A stretch of 52,800 nucleotides of DNA from Roseburia sp. (GTDB lineage Bacteria; Bacillota; Clostridia; Lachnospirales; Lachnospiraceae). The stretch's first letter is position 1. Each line of letters starts with the position of its first letter. Positions 43,350 to 52,546 of the stretch are shown in pieces. The position numbers were made by a program, and so were the translations under genes. Under the pieces are notes generated by a model that ran no database searches, had not been told where the DNA came from, and saw only the letters and a list, made by a program, of their open reading frames with translations. The DNA lies in assembly GCA_003483745.1 (NCBI GenBank), contig DMYD01000041.1:1-52800 (forward strand), given 5' to 3'.

Positions 43350-43930
43350 TATGCCACTTCAATTCCATAGTGTCCGCAAAGTGCTGCGAGTCCGCCCTGG
43401 AAACCACTTCCAATTGCGTTAAATTTCCATTCTCCGTTATGTCTGTATAATTCACCGACAACGACTGCTGTCTCAATGGAGAAATCCTCTCCCAAGTCAT
43501 AACGGATCATTTCTTTTCCGGTTGTCTCATCCACCAGACGGATAAACGCATTGGATACCTGTCCAAAATTCTGGCGTCTTGCCTCTGCCTCATAGATGGT
43601 TACGGTAAAAGCGATTCGCTCAATGTTTGCCGGTACTTTGGAAAGATCGATCTGGACCTGTTCGTCATCGCCTTCTCCCTCTCCGGTTAAGTTATCGCCC
43701 ATATGTTTTACAGACTCACTTGGATGAACCAGGTTTCCATAAAATACAAACTCTTTATCTGTCGGGCATTTTCCATCTGCGCCTAACATAAATGCTGCTG
43801 CATCCAGGTCAAAATCTGCACCTGAATCATATGCATTGACATCCCAGCCAAGACCAACCATGATATTTTTCAGTCCCGGATTTCCTTTTGTTAAATCTAC
43901 TTTCTGTCCTTTTGATAAATTAATTGGCAT
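43349..43930 (-). CDS. TerD-family protein
   Basis: This 193-residue canonical TerD protein starts MPINLSKGQKVDLTKGNPGLKNIMVGLGWDVN with AAGGAGG upstream, and keeps both Ca2+ motifs DFDLDAAAFML and GDDEQVQIDL. It is the shortest and most typical of the three TerD proteins here. It lies 47 bp downstream of telA. Confidence 0.95.
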   Translation of the reverse strand: MPINLSKGQKVDLTKGNPGLKNIMVGLGWDVNAYDSGADFDLDAAAFMLGADGKCPTDKEFVFYGNLVHPSESVKHMGDNLTGEGEGDDEQVQIDLSKVPANIERIAFTVTIYEAEARRQNFGQVSNAFIRLVDETTGKEMIRYDLGEDFSIETAVVVGELYRHNGEWKFNAIGSGFQGGLAALCGHYGIEVA

Positions 43931-43977
43931 AGTATTACCTCCTTAGAATAAATGAATCTATAGTTATTTCAAATAAC

Positions 43978-45132
43978 TTACTTGTTTGCCGGCGGCATAT
44001 GATACTGTCTGTTGAAGTCCGCCTTGATTGCCTCAAGCCTTGCCTGATCTTCCACACGTTTCTTTCTGCAGTCTTCCTGAATTCTTCTGGTTTCTTCAAT
44101 ACCGCTCGTAATCGTTCTCCAGGTCGTTTCAAGTGTCTCAATCTGAATAGAGCTTCCGGATGCCATCTTAGCAGTAGCCTTAGAAACCTCTACCGTATTC
44201 TGTGCATTCTTAATAAGCATCTCATTCGTCTTCTTATCAAGAGCTGACATTGCCTCCGCCTGAATGCGCTGGCGTTTCAGCAGAATTGCCTGTGCAAGTG
44301 CCTGTTTAAATACAGGAAGCGTCACGATAAATGCGGAATTAATTTTTCTGACCAGATTATAATTGCTGAATTCCATCGTTTTGATCATCGGAATGGACTG
44401 CATTGCAACATTCTCTGCTGTTCGGAGATCCTGTGTACGCTGCTCCATCATCATCAATGCCTGATTTAAACTGGTTAGTTCAAACTGGATCGACTCGTCT
44501 CCGGTAGTCTCCATATCCTGCTGTCTTTTCGCAATATATGCTTCGATTTCTTTGCATGCCTGCTCGCCGGCAAGAATATATTTCACGAGTTCATGATAAT
44601 AATTTACATTTGCCTCAAACATCGTATTTAATTTACGGTTTGACTGTTTGATCTCCGACTCATAGCCTTTGAGCTGAACGTAGATCTTATCGACTTCTTC
44701 GCCCATTGTGTGGTATTTTGCAAGAATCTTGTCGAGCTGTTTTTTCATATTTCCAAATAATTTTCCGAACAGTCCCGGATTTTCTTTGATCTCATCGATA
44801 TCAAACTGATCCATGATCTTTGCTAACGTTTTTAACATTTCGCTGGTATCGTCTAACTGTGACATATTCATACTGTTTAACACAACATCCGAAGCCTTTG
44901 AAATCTCCTCTGCCACCTCTGCTCCAAATGTGACGATCGTCTCAAGATTATTGATCTCGATCGTACTGACGATCCGGTCAACTTCATCAGAATTGACCAG
45001 TTCTGAGTTCATTTTTTCCCTGTCGGCAACAATATCATATTGTTCCACAACAGCGATCTCATCCTTTGTGTCCGGAACTGCTGTGGCTGCCGGTGCTTCC
45101 GCAGTCATTGTTTTGCTAAAATCAAGTCCCAT
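43978..45132 (-). CDS. telA: Toxic anion resistance protein TelA
   Basis: This 384-residue protein is mostly helical with predicted coiled coil (about 100-280) and the TelA signature near IPMIKTMEFSNYNLVRKINSAFIVTLPVFKQALAQAILLKRQ. TelA/KlaA proteins confer tellurite resistance and appear in Ter stress clusters beside YceG. The start at 45132 has GGAGG six bases upstream and a leader hairpin; a longer frame to 45228 overlaps yceG and is rejected. Confidence 0.93.
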   Translation of the reverse strand: MGLDFSKTMTAEAPAATAVPDTKDEIAVVEQYDIVADREKMNSELVNSDEVDRIVSTIEINNLETIVTFGAEVAEEISKASDVVLNSMNMSQLDDTSEMLKTLAKIMDQFDIDEIKENPGLFGKLFGNMKKQLDKILAKYHTMGEEVDKIYVQLKGYESEIKQSNRKLNTMFEANVNYYHELVKYILAGEQACKEIEAYIAKRQQDMETTGDESIQFELTSLNQALMMMEQRTQDLRTAENVAMQSIPMIKTMEFSNYNLVRKINSAFIVTLPVFKQALAQAILLKRQRIQAEAMSALDKKTNEMLIKNAQNTVEVSKATAKMASGSSIQIETLETTWRTITSGIEETRRIQEDCRKKRVEDQARLEAIKADFNRQYHMPPANK

Positions 45133-45151
45133 ACTATTCCTCCATTTCTGC

Positions 45152-45176
45152 GTGTGAAAAATCTGATTTTTCGCAC
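45152..45176 (-). promoter_or_regulatory. Leader hairpin before telA
   Basis: GTGTGAAAAA (45152-45161) pairs with TTTTTCGCAC (45167-45176) with one G-T position. The hairpin touches the yceG stop and precedes GCAGAAATGGAGG, the telA ribosome-binding site, the same cassette as at 25926-25947. Confidence 0.65.
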
Positions 45177-47452
45177 TAATTACCTCTCTTAAAAAATTTC
45201 TCCCGCCAAGTGTAGCGTGTACTGCCAAATGAAATACTATTCAGGTCAGGGACTTGCAGATCATATTTATATTCCCCGATCTGGTGTTCTTCCATTAGTT
45301 GCCCGTTAAAATATTTTTCAATACTCTGATATCCTGTCGGTACAAAAAATACGATATCAAATCCAATCAGATGTAAAAATGCTGTCAGGATCGAATCCTC
45401 TAACGAAATTACCGTCTCCGATGTATTAATGTAGATCATTTTCGGATTTTTCCGGGTAAGATCAAATTTCTGGATCAGTCTTACAATATCCTTTGGCAGA
45501 TTTAAAATCTGCGCAATGACTGTATATTCCATGCCATTTTCCCCGATTCCCTTTATCATTTTCTGATTGATCAAAAGCTGCATCTTATCGAGAATCATTT
45601 CCTGTATATCTTCTCTCAGGATACCATACGGATATTTCGGATGTGCTTTGATCTTATTTCGCTGCAATTTTCCATTCTTAAAAAATTCGGCAGCATACAT
45701 TTTCATCGGATTCGGTGCCATCGGCTCTATATAAGGTGCCTTTTTTATCACAATGGTATCTTCCGTAACCAATTCTTTTACTGATGTCCAGTAATGATCC
45801 GTCTGTCCATCTTTTACACCGGAAACCTTTGCAAAAATAACCGGTATGTTGACCACACCATCGACCACACTAAAATCCGGCCGGTACTTCAGCTCCTGAT
45901 CCCACAGGATCTTTATTTCTTCATACATGGTCTGCAGGCTGATGATATTCGCCTTTCCATACTGCTGATTCCGGTACATTCCGGTGTCCTGATACATTAA
46001 TGCATCCAGTTCTCTCTCCGCATGATATGCCACTGTTCCCATTTTAACCTGTGAATTTTCTTCCGGAAACCTTTCCATGGTAAGACTTTCCTCATAATTC
46101 AGTTCATACAGCAAAGGATCTGTAAGCTGACAAGGTACATTCCGGTTCGGGCACAGGATCACCACATCAACCGGCAGTCTTGCTAAAAACTTAAGAAACA
46201 GTGCCTCATTTTCATTCTGACAACCACCCATGTGAATAAAACATCCGATTTCCGGCATCTTCCAGTCAGAAAATAAAGACGGCAGATATCTCTTTAGCCA
46301 GCACAACAGATATACCGCCTTACTGGTGAGCCTGTTTAAATTATCGCCTTCTTTGCTAAATTCTGCAAGAAGAATATCAACAAATGTTTTATGCATGATC
46401 TTCTGCAGTTCCATATTTGCCGGATATTTTATATTGGCGGAAAGATCCATGATAAGCTGATCTGCTTTTGCATAGTTTCCTCGCCGGATATCTGCGATCT
46501 CATCCGGTGTCGGTCTTTCAATCTCTCCATTTACGATCACAGTCTTTCGTCTGGCATTTTTTAGTTCAAGTTGCAGCTGAAACAATTCGTTTGCATAAGT
46601 CAGCTTGTCCTCTGCTCCATTGATCCGGTAAAAACAATTATAAAAGAAACGGGAATCTGTCCCTCTGCTCAACACACTTTTTTTGATATCTTCAAATCCT
46701 TTTCCGCTGATCCAGGCATTCGTACAGTTATTGACAGAAGGAAGATTTCCATACAGCCGTTCTTTTTCAAAATCATTTTGTATCGCTTCACGGACTTTCT
46801 TTAAGCAGTATTCTTCCGGGAAAGCTGTCATTCCCTCCATTTTTAGATCGTCCGATAAAACGGAATCCGGATCTGACTTAAGGTACCCTGCATCACCGTG
46901 ATACTGCAGCAACACCACATCACACCCTGCATTTGACAGGATTGATATCAGCATCAGCTCGTAATTACTGATATCCCCCTCATAAAGGATCTTGGGCAGT
47001 TCATTTGCCCCAAGCTGATTTACAATCCGCTCAAATTTGTAATACAGCCAGCACATAAATTTGATATATGCATTTTTTTGCATATTCTCTGTTTTTCCAT
47101 TCCGTCTCATGGAATCAAGCGAGTCATAAATCGAATCTGCCACATTCTTCCTTTGCAGATCGTTCATACGCGGCAGCCATTTCTTTAACCCAGCGGTTAT
47201 AAATGACGGATCCATCCGAAAATCCATACCCATAATTTCCGAATAATACGCAAGATTCTGCTCATCCGGATTAGGGATTTTCCCTTCGATCACCACGCCC
47301 TTTCTTCTTGCCGTGTCATAATATTTTTTTATAAAATCACCGATTTTTTCCGTGTATCCATTGATCCGGTAAAAATACACCTCTCTGCTTTGTCTGCTAT
47401 CGAGATCGACAAAGTAATCATCAAGGCTGCAAATCTTTTTATGTTCTAACAT
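45176..47452 (-). CDS. YceG-family protein of the Ter cluster
   Basis: This 758-residue protein is a YceG-type Ter-cluster protein (as B. subtilis yceG, not the MltG homolog of that name). N-terminal LEHKKICSLDDYFVDLDSRQSREVYFYRINGY and the following segment KKYYDTARRKGVVIEGKIPNPDEQNLAYYSEI fit the family, as does its place directly upstream of telA. No transmembrane segment is obvious. Function is unknown; it is consistently linked to TelA and TerD. It is separated from the rhomboid by 15 bp. Confidence 0.88.
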   Translation of the reverse strand: MLEHKKICSLDDYFVDLDSRQSREVYFYRINGYTEKIGDFIKKYYDTARRKGVVIEGKIPNPDEQNLAYYSEIMGMDFRMDPSFITAGLKKWLPRMNDLQRKNVADSIYDSLDSMRRNGKTENMQKNAYIKFMCWLYYKFERIVNQLGANELPKILYEGDISNYELMLISILSNAGCDVVLLQYHGDAGYLKSDPDSVLSDDLKMEGMTAFPEEYCLKKVREAIQNDFEKERLYGNLPSVNNCTNAWISGKGFEDIKKSVLSRGTDSRFFYNCFYRINGAEDKLTYANELFQLQLELKNARRKTVIVNGEIERPTPDEIADIRRGNYAKADQLIMDLSANIKYPANMELQKIMHKTFVDILLAEFSKEGDNLNRLTSKAVYLLCWLKRYLPSLFSDWKMPEIGCFIHMGGCQNENEALFLKFLARLPVDVVILCPNRNVPCQLTDPLLYELNYEESLTMERFPEENSQVKMGTVAYHAERELDALMYQDTGMYRNQQYGKANIISLQTMYEEIKILWDQELKYRPDFSVVDGVVNIPVIFAKVSGVKDGQTDHYWTSVKELVTEDTIVIKKAPYIEPMAPNPMKMYAAEFFKNGKLQRNKIKAHPKYPYGILREDIQEMILDKMQLLINQKMIKGIGENGMEYTVIAQILNLPKDIVRLIQKFDLTRKNPKMIYINTSETVISLEDSILTAFLHLIGFDIVFFVPTGYQSIEKYFNGQLMEEHQIGEYKYDLQVPDLNSISFGSTRYTWREKFFKRGN

Positions 47453-47467
47453 AGCGCATTCTCACCT

Positions 47468-48058
47468 TCAATATCTGTTCATTTTGTTTTTATTCATCAC
47501 ATAGCCAAGACCTGAACCGACAATACCACCCAAAATATGTGTCAGATTTGAAACATTATCCCGGATAAATATGCCATCATACACCTGCTGCCCGATATAG
47601 ATCAGTGCAACCAGAATAAATGTAAGCGGGATTTTTCCTTCTTCAATACTTGTTAAGGATGCAAGTAATATAAACGCAAATACAACACCGCTTGCACCAA
47701 GAAGCTGGACATGGGGGAAAAATATGAAATTGATCACACCTGTCACCAGCGATGTCGTTAAAATTACAAATAAAATATTTGCCGACCCATACTTTTCTTC
47801 CAAAAGCGGTCCTACAACCAATAACATCATAATATTTCCAAAGAAATGATCCCAGCTGGCATGTCCTAATACATGTCCGAAAAACCGGATGTATGTGAAC
47901 GGACTTGCTAACGATGACCGGTAGACACTGAAAAATGTCCGCGTGGATGCACTTCCTGTCAATTTATCCAAAATCAACACGATAAAGCAGATAATTGTAA
48001 ATCCCAAAATCACCGGAGAATTAAATGACAGACGTATCTTTTTGCCACTGTTACTCAT
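47468..48058 (-). CDS. Rhomboid-family intramembrane serine protease
   Basis: This 196-residue protein has about six transmembrane helices and the rhomboid motifs: HASWDHFFGNIMMLL (His71, Asn75), GASG with catalytic Ser123 and the partner His174 in LTHILGG. Rhomboids cut proteins within or beside the membrane. It is the first gene of the yceG-telA-terD-ATPase-HAD operon, 15 bp before yceG. The pairing with a Ter locus is not one I know as standard. Confidence 0.92.
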   Translation of the reverse strand: MSNSGKKIRLSFNSPVILGFTIICFIVLILDKLTGSASTRTFFSVYRSSLASPFTYIRFFGHVLGHASWDHFFGNIMMLLVVGPLLEEKYGSANILFVILTTSLVTGVINFIFFPHVQLLGASGVVFAFILLASLTSIEEGKIPLTFILVALIYIGQQVYDGIFIRDNVSNLTHILGGIVGSGLGYVMNKNKMNRY

Positions 48059-48090
48059 ACGTTTCCTTCCTTATTATAGAATCTTCTAAA

Positions 48091-48118
48091 AGTATAGCAT
48101 ACTGCTGTAATGTGTCAG
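48091..48118 (-). promoter_or_regulatory. Promoter of the rhomboid-ter operon
   Basis: On the minus strand CTGACA (48113-48118) and an extended -10 TGC TATACT (hexamer 48091-48096) are 16 bp apart. Confidence 0.7.
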
Positions 48119-48186
48119 AGCAGCTTATACGTCTGATTGTATCACACATATTACGTCTAATCCATCTATCTTTTTACCTATATTAA

Positions 48187-48195
48187 TGCTATAAT
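48187..48195 (+). promoter_or_regulatory. Extended -10 promoter of the CitE-like gene
   Basis: TGC TATAAT (48187-48195); no clear -35. The expected start lies near 48202, so the codon at 48201 cannot be the translation start and 48240 is preferred. Confidence 0.6.
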
Positions 48196-48239
48196 TCAAT
48201 TTGCATTACAATTTACGCACTCAGGGGGATTTTTACAAA

Positions 48240-49202
48240 TTGAAAAATGATATGATTTATTACAGTGTTGGCGCACTGCTCTATTGTCCTGCCAATAAAA
48301 AAACGATTGCTGACTCTGTGATTCATGAAAAATTTGGAAATAAATATTCTCTGGCTTTATGCCTTGAAGATACGATCAATGACAATTTTGTGATGGAAGC
48401 CGAGCAGGATCTGATTGCTTCCATCCATCAGATATTTGAAAGTTTCCAGGATCATCCTTTTTATCTTCCGAAAATCTTTATCCGCGTCCGCAATGCCGGT
48501 CAGATTGGACGCTTAACAAAGGCTTTCGGCGACAGCATAAAGCTGATCACCGGTTATATCATTCCGAAATTTACTACTGATGCCGCCAACTCTTATATAG
48601 AAGAAATGATCCGGGCAAACGAACAGGCTTCAAAGAAATTATATATGATGCCGATCTATGAAAGTTCCTCCATCATTGATCTAAGACACCGCGTTGATAT
48701 CCTGTACGATTTAAAGGACCTGCTTCACCCGGTGGAAGATCTCGTTTTAAATATCCGTGTCGGCGGAAATGATCTGTGTCACATGTTTGGCTTCCGCCGT
48801 CATTCCGACGAGTCCATTCACCGGATCAAACCTGTTGCTGATATTTTTTCTGATATCATAACCGTTTACGGCATGGACTACGTCATCTCCGGCCCTGTGT
48901 GGGAATATTATTCGGGTGATAATTGGGAAAATGGATTAATTCAGGAATTAAAAGACGATAAACTCTGCGGATTCACCGGAAAAACTGTCATCCATCCAAA
49001 CCAGATTTCCGTTGTAAACAAAGCTTACCAGGTTACACGATCAGATTTTAACGATGCAAAAGCAATTTTAAACTGGGATAAAAGCTCTGCCTCCCTGGTT
49101 GCCGGAAATCCGGCTCAGGAAAGAATGAACGAGTACAAAACCCACCATAACTGGGCAGAAAAAATATTTTTTCTTGCAGAGGTCTTTGGCATCCAGAGTT
49201 AA
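48240..49202 (+). CDS. CitE-like (HpcH/HpaI) lyase of the ter biosynthetic module
   Basis: This protein of about 320 residues has the HpcH/HpaI barrel: YYSVGALLYCPANKK, LALCLEDTI, IRVRNAGQIGRLTKAFGD and GFTGKTVIHPNQISVVNKAY. Such CitE-like lyases belong to the predicted Ter metabolite module. I favour the TTG at 48240 with AGGGGG upstream; the ATG at 48252 is further from it. It runs opposite to the rhomboid and convergent with the StiP-like gene, so it is the only module gene on the plus strand. Confidence 0.88.
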   Translation: MKNDMIYYSVGALLYCPANKKTIADSVIHEKFGNKYSLALCLEDTINDNFVMEAEQDLIASIHQIFESFQDHPFYLPKIFIRVRNAGQIGRLTKAFGDSIKLITGYIIPKFTTDAANSYIEEMIRANEQASKKLYMMPIYESSSIIDLRHRVDILYDLKDLLHPVEDLVLNIRVGGNDLCHMFGFRRHSDESIHRIKPVADIFSDIITVYGMDYVISGPVWEYYSGDNWENGLIQELKDDKLCGFTGKTVIHPNQISVVNKAYQVTRSDFNDAKAILNWDKSSASLVAGNPAQERMNEYKTHHNWAEKIFFLAEVFGIQS

Positions 49203-49262
49203 ATTTATGTATGCATAAATTCATTGGCATGATAGACCAGACTTATCTATGCATAAATTTCC
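49203..49262. terminator. Possible bidirectional terminator between CitE-like and StiP-like genes
   Basis: Two inverted AATTTATG-ATGCATAAATT stretches (about 49202-49221 and 49246-49260) can form a long stem. AT-rich, with convergent genes on each side. Confidence 0.45.
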
Positions 49263-49281
49263 TTGGAAACCGACAGTATTT

Positions 49282-50343
49282 TTATATATCTGACATTTTT
49301 TTAATGATACCGCAGCATTTATAATGCCTCATCGGATAATACTGGATTGGCACATTTTTTTCCTCCGCTAATCTCACAAGATGTCCAAGCTGCGGATCTC
49401 CCTTATACCTCTCATCAATCAGAATCTTCCAGGGAACCCTTCGGAGCAATACTCTTGTTGCCTCACCAATTCCCGGCTTGATCAGATTGATGTCATCAAT
49501 TTCAAATGTTTCTGCGATCTGTTTTACCTCATCAATACCAAAGCCTTCCACCCTCTTATCTTCTTTTCCTGTATCCATATTAAATTCTTTTTCGATGGTA
49601 TGGATAAACTCGTAGGACAGATCCGAATCTTTTAATTCGCCATAATAGACAGCTCCGTGAAAATCATCTTTGCCTATGATATCACTTCTTAAAAATGTTC
49701 TGCTGACCAGACCTGACACTGTGCTGTTTAAACAGGAACTCGGTATTAAAATGTCATCATGTGTACCGCAAAGTTCTGTCACATTGGCAGGATCTGCTAT
49801 CACTGCAATATCGAACGATACACCTTCATACTGTGCAATATCTTTTTTTAATTCATTTAATATTGCACCCTTTCCAATCCACCCATCCACAAACAACAAC
49901 TGCCCGGGTTCATACCGGCTCAACAGATATTTCATCGCATTGTCATCAATCCCTCTGCCACGAATAATGGAAATAGAATAATGCGGTACATTGATATGAT
50001 ATTTTTTTGCAATGTATCTTTTGACTAAAATTCCGATTGGAATACCTGCACGGGCCAATGAAACGAGCACAATGTTCTGTCCCTTTTTTTCAATGATCTT
50101 GTCCGCAAGTCTTCCAACTGCCAGTGCTACCGGTTTTGCATAATTTTTTAACGCTTCCCGGTATACCTGCATATATTTTTCTGTCGGAACATATTCGATT
50201 GGAAGCATTTCACTGTAATGCCTGCCCGCCTGAATCAGTTTTTCCCGTTCTTCGGTCGGCTGTGGCTGCACCATGCCAGTGATATCTTTTAGTAAAAGGA
50301 TCACATCCTCATCGCTGTATGAACTTCTCATTTTTGTCCTCAT
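49282..50343 (-). CDS. StiP/PRTase_1-type protein of the ter module
   Basis: This 353-residue phosphoribosyltransferase-fold protein has IVLVSLARAGIPIGILVKRYIAKKYHINVPHYSISIIRGRGID and YEPGQLLFVDGWIGKGAILNEL, the family signature. It is known in databases as StiP and lies in predicted Ter biosynthetic modules. The start could also be 50331 (GAGG six bases upstream). It ends convergent to the CitE-like gene and follows the TRSP-type protein by 13 bp. Confidence 0.85.
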   Translation of the reverse strand: MRTKMRSSYSDEDVILLLKDITGMVQPQPTEEREKLIQAGRHYSEMLPIEYVPTEKYMQVYREALKNYAKPVALAVGRLADKIIEKKGQNIVLVSLARAGIPIGILVKRYIAKKYHINVPHYSISIIRGRGIDDNAMKYLLSRYEPGQLLFVDGWIGKGAILNELKKDIAQYEGVSFDIAVIADPANVTELCGTHDDILIPSSCLNSTVSGLVSRTFLRSDIIGKDDFHGAVYYGELKDSDLSYEFIHTIEKEFNMDTGKEDKRVEGFGIDEVKQIAETFEIDDINLIKPGIGEATRVLLRRVPWKILIDERYKGDPQLGHLVRLAEEKNVPIQYYPMRHYKCCGIIKKMSDI

Positions 50344-50356
50344 TCCTATATTCTCT

Positions 50357-51499
50357 TTAATACCAACGGATCACAGATATATTTTCATTTTTCATCCGAA
50401 GTGCGTAAATCAGCGTTTCTAATCCTTTTAACGACGCTAATGCTGCATCCGTCATAACGATAACCCTGTCATAGTTTTCCAAATCATAAATAAAAGTCTT
50501 TCGATCCGGATCATATAAGCTGCGCAGTTCATATCTGCAATGCAGTGGATACTCTTCCTCGGTACTGACCGCGATCGGACTTCTAGTCGTAGAATGGCAG
50601 CGGACAACACATCCCATTTTTTCGATTTCGTACCCTGTCAGAAGTGCCGGATACATAAACTCTTCCGTGCCAATCACAAGTACACGTTCACCCTGTTTCA
50701 CACCAGTCTCTATGATCACAGTTTTCGCAAGTTTTTTACATGCAGCCTCATATTGTTTTGCGTCAACGAAACGTCTTGCATTCATCCATCCGGGAATCGA
50801 TATGATATGTTCCCGCATATTCTTCTCCGATTGCACATCAATATCCGCGCTTTCCTGCGTATGATTCTCCGGTATCGCACAAATATATAAACCATCACAT
50901 CTATACTGCTCCGCAACCGTACCGTATCCGGAATGATCCGTTTTTACCAGATAATGAAGTTCTATTTTTTCATCCTGATAAATTTTTAAGTATTCTTCTG
51001 TCATTCCATTTAACAATGAAGCAACTGCAAATTTTGTTTTTTTCTGATACTCTTTTGTTATGATCTTAATGATATTCATGATCGTATTCCCAGTGGTCAC
51101 CTCATCCTCTATAAATACAATCCTGTCGATATCATTTATCACACGGTCTATATCATCTTTTACTAATTTCTGCTCAGTCGCATGGCTGTGTGCTTCTGAA
51201 AAAAATAAATATCTGGCATCCTGTATTACTTCCCGCGTTGTCTGGATATACTTTGTTCCCAGAGTGATCGCAGCCTGCGCACCGATTGCTGTTGCAGTTT
51301 CCGCAAAACCGATCAAAAGCAGTCTCTCGCCTTCATATTTTCCCTGAAGCTTCTCTGCAAGACTTTTGAAAAGATTCAATGCTTTCGAAGGTTCTACCGG
51401 AACATGCTTTCCCTGCAGTGGATCTACTACCAGATAACTTCTTTTTGTGTTGTTCTCCCGTTTTGCTATTTTAACTAAGTCTTTTTCCTGATATTTCAT
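50357..51499 (-). CDS. PRTase_2/TRSP-domain phosphoribosyltransferase of the ter module
   Basis: This 380-residue protein carries a PRPP-binding loop RIVFIEDEVTTGNTIMNI (about 131-148) in the PRTase domain and a C-terminal TRSP-like domain starting near residue 225. It pairs with the StiP-like protein directly downstream, as in other predicted Ter nucleoside-like biosynthesis loci. The upstream ribosome-binding site is weak. It borders the degraded Rpn-family gene. Confidence 0.85.
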   Translation of the reverse strand: MKYQEKDLVKIAKRENNTKRSYLVVDPLQGKHVPVEPSKALNLFKSLAEKLQGKYEGERLLLIGFAETATAIGAQAAITLGTKYIQTTREVIQDARYLFFSEAHSHATEQKLVKDDIDRVINDIDRIVFIEDEVTTGNTIMNIIKIITKEYQKKTKFAVASLLNGMTEEYLKIYQDEKIELHYLVKTDHSGYGTVAEQYRCDGLYICAIPENHTQESADIDVQSEKNMREHIISIPGWMNARRFVDAKQYEAACKKLAKTVIIETGVKQGERVLVIGTEEFMYPALLTGYEIEKMGCVVRCHSTTRSPIAVSTEEEYPLHCRYELRSLYDPDRKTFIYDLENYDRVIVMTDAALASLKGLETLIYALRMKNENISVIRWY

Positions 51500-51524
51500 A
51501 TGTTTTTGATTTTCCTGACGTTCG

Positions 51525-52308
51525 TTAATTTTTTACGATCTGTTTTCCAAAGGTTTGGAGATATTCCTGGGCAGTCTGTAATGATATATTTAGTTTTTTC
51601 TGCAACCGCTCTAAAATAGCGTCTTCTGGCAACCCTAGATCACAACATGTATCTACAATTCCTTCCGCTCTGCCACGCATTTCTCCTCTTGCCTCTCCTC
51701 TTGCTACATCCTGCTCTATTTCATCTTTCATTAATTCCCGTAATGCTTCGCACATACCATTAGCCCTCCTTACCTTCTGATATATTTCATAATTCGCACT
51801 GACACTTGCCTGTAATACTGCGTCTATATTATTCCGCTCCCGCGGTGTCTTCATATTTTCTGTCTGTTCTAAAAACTTCCTGATATCCTCTATATCGGCA
51901 TTTGCAGATAAGATTCTTAGGCTGCTGTGCATAGTCCGGTTCAACCTGCTGATCACCACAATCTGCACCGGGAATAAAATGTTCCCTCTCACGTAATAAA
52001 TACCTGGATATTTTTCTTCCAGTACATATCCTTTTCGTTCTAATTCCAAAAACAGTTCTCTTGGATATGCTTCACGGAACAATGACACGGTCAGTTCGTC
52101 CGCCGGGATTTCATCGATTGTTTTCTTTTAGTTCGAGTTCCGCTGCTGCATAAAACGCAGGATGCCACTGGATCTTTTTGGCTTTGTCTGATGACGATTT
52201 CTTTGTCTTTTGCGCGATAATCGTTTCCTCCCTTTTGTTCGGGAGAGTCGCGTGATATTTTCGAATTCTCCCTGCTTTTTCTTTTATTTGCTGGTATTTT
52301 AAAAGCAT
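51525..52308 (-). pseudogene. Broken Rpn/PDDEXK-family nuclease gene
   Basis: The 3' part (to about 52118) reads IDEIPADELTVSLFREAYPRELFLELERKGYVL onward to GKQIVKN, the C-terminal half of Rpn-type nuclease/putative transposase proteins, with Gly/Arg/Glu repeats GEARGEMRGRAEG. The 5' part (52308 down to about 52119) reads MLLKYQQIKEKAGRIRKYHA to WHPAFYAAAELELKENNR in another frame. The stretch that joins them in relatives, with the PD-(D/E)xK catalytic residues, is missing: an internal deletion with frameshift at about 52112-52122. Confidence 0.85.
51541..51787. repeat. Direct repeat unit 1 of the Rpn tandem pair
   Basis: Nearly identical to 52557-52800 over about 245 bp, with a short insertion at the GEARGEM repeat. 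This indicates a local gene duplication or recombination. Confidence 0.85.
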
Positions 52309-52354
52309 TGAAAATTCTGATATCCGACATTGTGGCTCGTGTGTTGATAGGCAT

Positions 52355-52546
52355 CTTAACGTGGTTTTGACTTGTTTTGAAATGGCTTATGCTGTGAGAT
52401 AATTTCTTACAGTTTGCCTAATAGATTTTGTTAGAATGTAATGCTTTGTTTTTATAAATTTTATACATAAGCGTAGAAACAACATATCCATAAAATATGT
52501 ATTCTAAACGCATCTGGTCGTTTTCGTGAAAATGTGTGCGTTTAAC
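52355..52546. other. Intergenic AT-rich stretch
   Basis: No gene seen. TAAACGCA (52504-52511) pairs with TGCGTTTA (52536-52543), possibly marking the 3' end of the second Rpn copy. Confidence 0.5.

Noticed and set aside
48201..48239. Upstream start of the CitE-like gene at 48201
   Set aside because: It coincides with the predicted transcription start; 48240 has the ribosome-binding site.
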